Of a DNA stretch of 15,067 bases, positions 13,241 through 15,067 are shown piece after piece; within the stretch, counting starts at the first letter, position 1, and every line of letters begins with the position of its first letter. The notes under the pieces are model-generated. The model saw only the letters and a program-made list of their open reading frames with translations, was not told where the DNA came from and ran no database searches. The position numbers were made by a program, and so were the translations under genes. Origin of the DNA: Fidelibacterota bacterium. Lineage in GTDB: Bacteria > Fidelibacterota > Fidelibacteria > Fidelibacterales > Fidelibacteraceae. The stretch spans positions 1 to 15,067 of the forward strand of contig DAOVOB010000008.1 of the NCBI GenBank assembly GCA_030629925.1. The letters run 5' to 3'.

Positions 13241-15067
13241 ATGTCCGAAAATAAAACAATTAAAATATTAGTATCGTGTCCAAGTGATGTTAATCCTGAA
13301 AAAAAACAAATTATTCGCCTATGTAAAGTTTTTTCGGATGCAAATCATGGAAAATCCAACATTTCAATTACTGTTTTAGATTGGGAAAACTGTGTTGGAG
13401 AACAAGGACCTAGAACTCAACAGCAATTGAAAGAATATTTTGGTGTCTATGATGTATATATTGGAATCTTATGGAAAAGATTTGGAACTAATCCCGAGTC
13501 AGTAAATTCTAGTGGTAAAAAGAATGAATCAGGAACTGAAGAAGAGTTTTATGACGCAATTGGTTACAAAAAAAGCTTTGGAAAACCTAAAATTCATTTC
13601 TTTTTTAAAATAAAAAATAGGACTGTAAATAACTCGAATGAACACAACCAGCTTGGCAAAGTGCTGAAGTTTATTGAAGAACAAAAACAAACAAACAATA
13701 ATTATCTTAATTTCTTTGATTCAAAAGATTCATTTAATTCTTTGATTATTAAACTTCTCAAAAGAACTGAACATGAATTCAGTATCAAAAAATTAGTTGA
13801 AGAAAAGAATATTATAAGTGAAGAAACCAAAGTCAAAATAGCGAGCCACAAGACTGAATTAATGACGCTCCCTCAAGCTTATTTGGAGAGAAACACATCA
13901 CATTTCCAATTAATCAAAAATACAAAGGCCAATCCATTTCTAGAAACCGAACAGCAACCATTGGATCAACTGATGGTATCAACAAAAAAAGTTGTTCTGC
14001 TTGGTGATGCTGGTTCGGGAAAATCCACAGAACTACAAAATCTATATTATAGATTAAGTCATGATACTTCTCCTTTTGTCCCTATTCTCCAGAACTTCAA
14101 TTCGTACACACCGGATCTTGGTCTTGAAACATTTTTACCAAATTTCTGGAAACAGATACCAAGTGATTTATTACTGATAATTTGGGATGGTTTAGATGAA
14201 ATTGAACCTAAGAATTTTAACACAGTTGTAAGGCAAATAAACACATTTTCAGAAAAACATAGAGAAATACGAATACTTATCTCTTGTCGAACGAATTTCT
14301 ATGAATTACCAGTAAATAATTCAACAGGGACATTACCTGAATTTGAACCATATATAATAAATAACTTAAATGTTGATCAAGCAAAAGATTATTATGGCAG
14401 AAGATATTCTTCTGACAAATCTAATAATTTTATAGAAGAAGTTTTTGATGCTAACCTTGGTGACCTAATCACAAAACCATTTTTCCTAATGTTATTGGCA
14501 GATCAATTTAACAAAGAAAATAAGCTTCAACTAAATAGAGCGAAACTCTACGAGATGTTTTTACTTAATAGAATTGAACTTGATCAGAATCATTTTAAAG
14601 CTACCGTTAATTTAAGAAGTAAAAAACAAGAAATCGTATTGTTACTACAAAAAGTTGCTCTAAGTATGGAAATCCTGTCAAAAAACCAGATTATAGAATC
14701 AGACATATTGGCATTGATTACAAGTGACGAATTCAATTCATTAAAATATTGCACAGCCTTTAAAAAGAAAGATGGCGAGGAAGATATTTGGCAGTTTGAG
14801 CATAATAATATCCAAGAATTTCTTACCGCTAAAGCTCTGTCTAATCTTGAATTTGATAAAGTAATACAATTCATTACTTTTGCACCAAATTTTAATAAAA
14901 TCGTCCCTAGTTGGGTAAATACATTAGCATTTTTATTCAGTATTCTTGATATCAAAAGTAATTTGTTCAAAAAATTACTTGAATGGATGTTGAAAAATGA
15001 AAAAGAGATCATAGTAAAATTCGAACCCGATAAGGTTGTAGAGAATCTCAGAGTTCAGATATTTCAA
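13241..15067 (+). CDS. DUF4062-like/NACHT STAND NTPase, N-terminal 609 codons (runs off right edge)
   Basis: The frame is open from ATG 13241 to the last base with no stop. The N-terminal 125 residues match the DUF4062-type domain: IKILVSCPSDVNPEKKQII (7-25), DVYIGILWKRFGT (71-83), SGTEEEFYDAI (97-107) and KPKIHFFFK (115-123). DUF4062 often precedes STAND NTPases and is thought to be a signalling or effector module. After a linker comes a NACHT ATPase: Walker A GDAGSGKST (255-263), Walker B LLIIWDGLDE (311-320), sensor-like ILISCRTNFY (345-354), IINNLNVDQAKDYY (372-385), the helical LITKPFFLMLLADQF (409-423) and FEHNNIQEFLTAKAL (519-533), typical of the winged-helix end of NACHT. The C-terminal sensor region, probably helical repeats, lies outside the window. 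GGGA sits seven bases before the ATG. Such proteins detect phage products and trigger defence (family knowledge); here the target is unknown. Confidence 0.9.
   Translation, partial: MSENKTIKILVSCPSDVNPEKKQIIRLCKVFSDANHGKSNISITVLDWENCVGEQGPRTQQQLKEYFGVYDVYIGILWKRFGTNPESVNSSGKKNESGTEEEFYDAIGYKKSFGKPKIHFFFKIKNRTVNNSNEHNQLGKVLKFIEEQKQTNNNYLNFFDSKDSFNSLIIKLLKRTEHEFSIKKLVEEKNIISEETKVKIASHKTELMTLPQAYLERNTSHFQLIKNTKANPFLETEQQPLDQLMVSTKKVVLLGDAGSGKSTELQNLYYRLSHDTSPFVPILQNFNSYTPDLGLETFLPNFWKQIPSDLLLIIWDGLDEIEPKNFNTVVRQINTFSEKHREIRILISCRTNFYELPVNNSTGTLPEFEPYIINNLNVDQAKDYYGRRYSSDKSNNFIEEVFDANLGDLITKPFFLMLLADQFNKENKLQLNRAKLYEMFLLNRIELDQNHFKATVNLRSKKQEIVLLLQKVALSMEILSKNQIIESDILALITSDEFNSLKYCTAFKKKDGEEDIWQFEHNNIQEFLTAKALSNLEFDKVIQFITFAPNFNKIVPSWVNTLAFLFSILDIKSNLFKKLLEWMLKNEKEIIVKFEPDKVVENLRVQIFQ

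Noticed and set aside
14590..15012. 140-codon minus-strand frame opposite the NACHT gene
   Set aside because: Antisense to the winged-helix end of the NACHT region; poor in charged residues and without known motifs.

Overview
The window reads like chromosomal DNA of an FCB-group bacterium (Bacteroidota or a relative such as Neomarinimicrobiota). The clues are the Bacteroidota-type MetF, a membrane-anchored PASTA protein of the kind often found near rsmB in that group, and a very dense load of dispersed palindromic repeats between genes (TGTCATnTCGA-ended elements, GGGTGAAACCC hairpins, 'CCACAGATT' and 'CACAAAGGCACAAAG' repeats). No rRNA, tRNA, CRISPR array, complete insertion sequence or transposase gene was seen. 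The phylum call is inference.

Positions 1-7076 hold housekeeping genes, all on the minus strand and read right to left: rsmB (16S rRNA m5C methyltransferase), metH (cobalamin-dependent methionine synthase), metF (5,10-methylenetetrahydrofolate reductase), then the start of a PASTA-domain membrane protein that leaves the window at base 1. MetF makes the 5-methyl-THF that MetH uses to methylate homocysteine, so these two form a folate/methionine module. rsmB and metH are nearly adjacent; metH and metF are separated by about 620 bp of repeats, including a duplicated metF start region.

Positions 7077-11101 are a repeat-rich stretch with two genes: a YhcG/DUF1016-type PDDEXK nuclease (minus) and an OFA-type major facilitator transporter (plus). 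An 89-bp direct repeat brackets the pair. An inverted repeat brackets the transporter and supplies its last dozen codons.

Positions 11102-15067 are strikingly AT-rich and carry a tight plus-strand cluster: a three-TM protein of unknown function, a membrane-anchored NERD nuclease-like protein, an unrecognised 248-aa protein, and a large protein with a DUF4062-like N-terminus and a NACHT (STAND) NTPase module that runs off the right edge with 609 codons visible. This is the best candidate for an undescribed system. Compact spacing, shifted base composition and the NACHT, NERD and nearby PDDEXK genes fit a horizontally acquired anti-phage or anti-plasmid island. That function is inferred from families and context, not shown directly.
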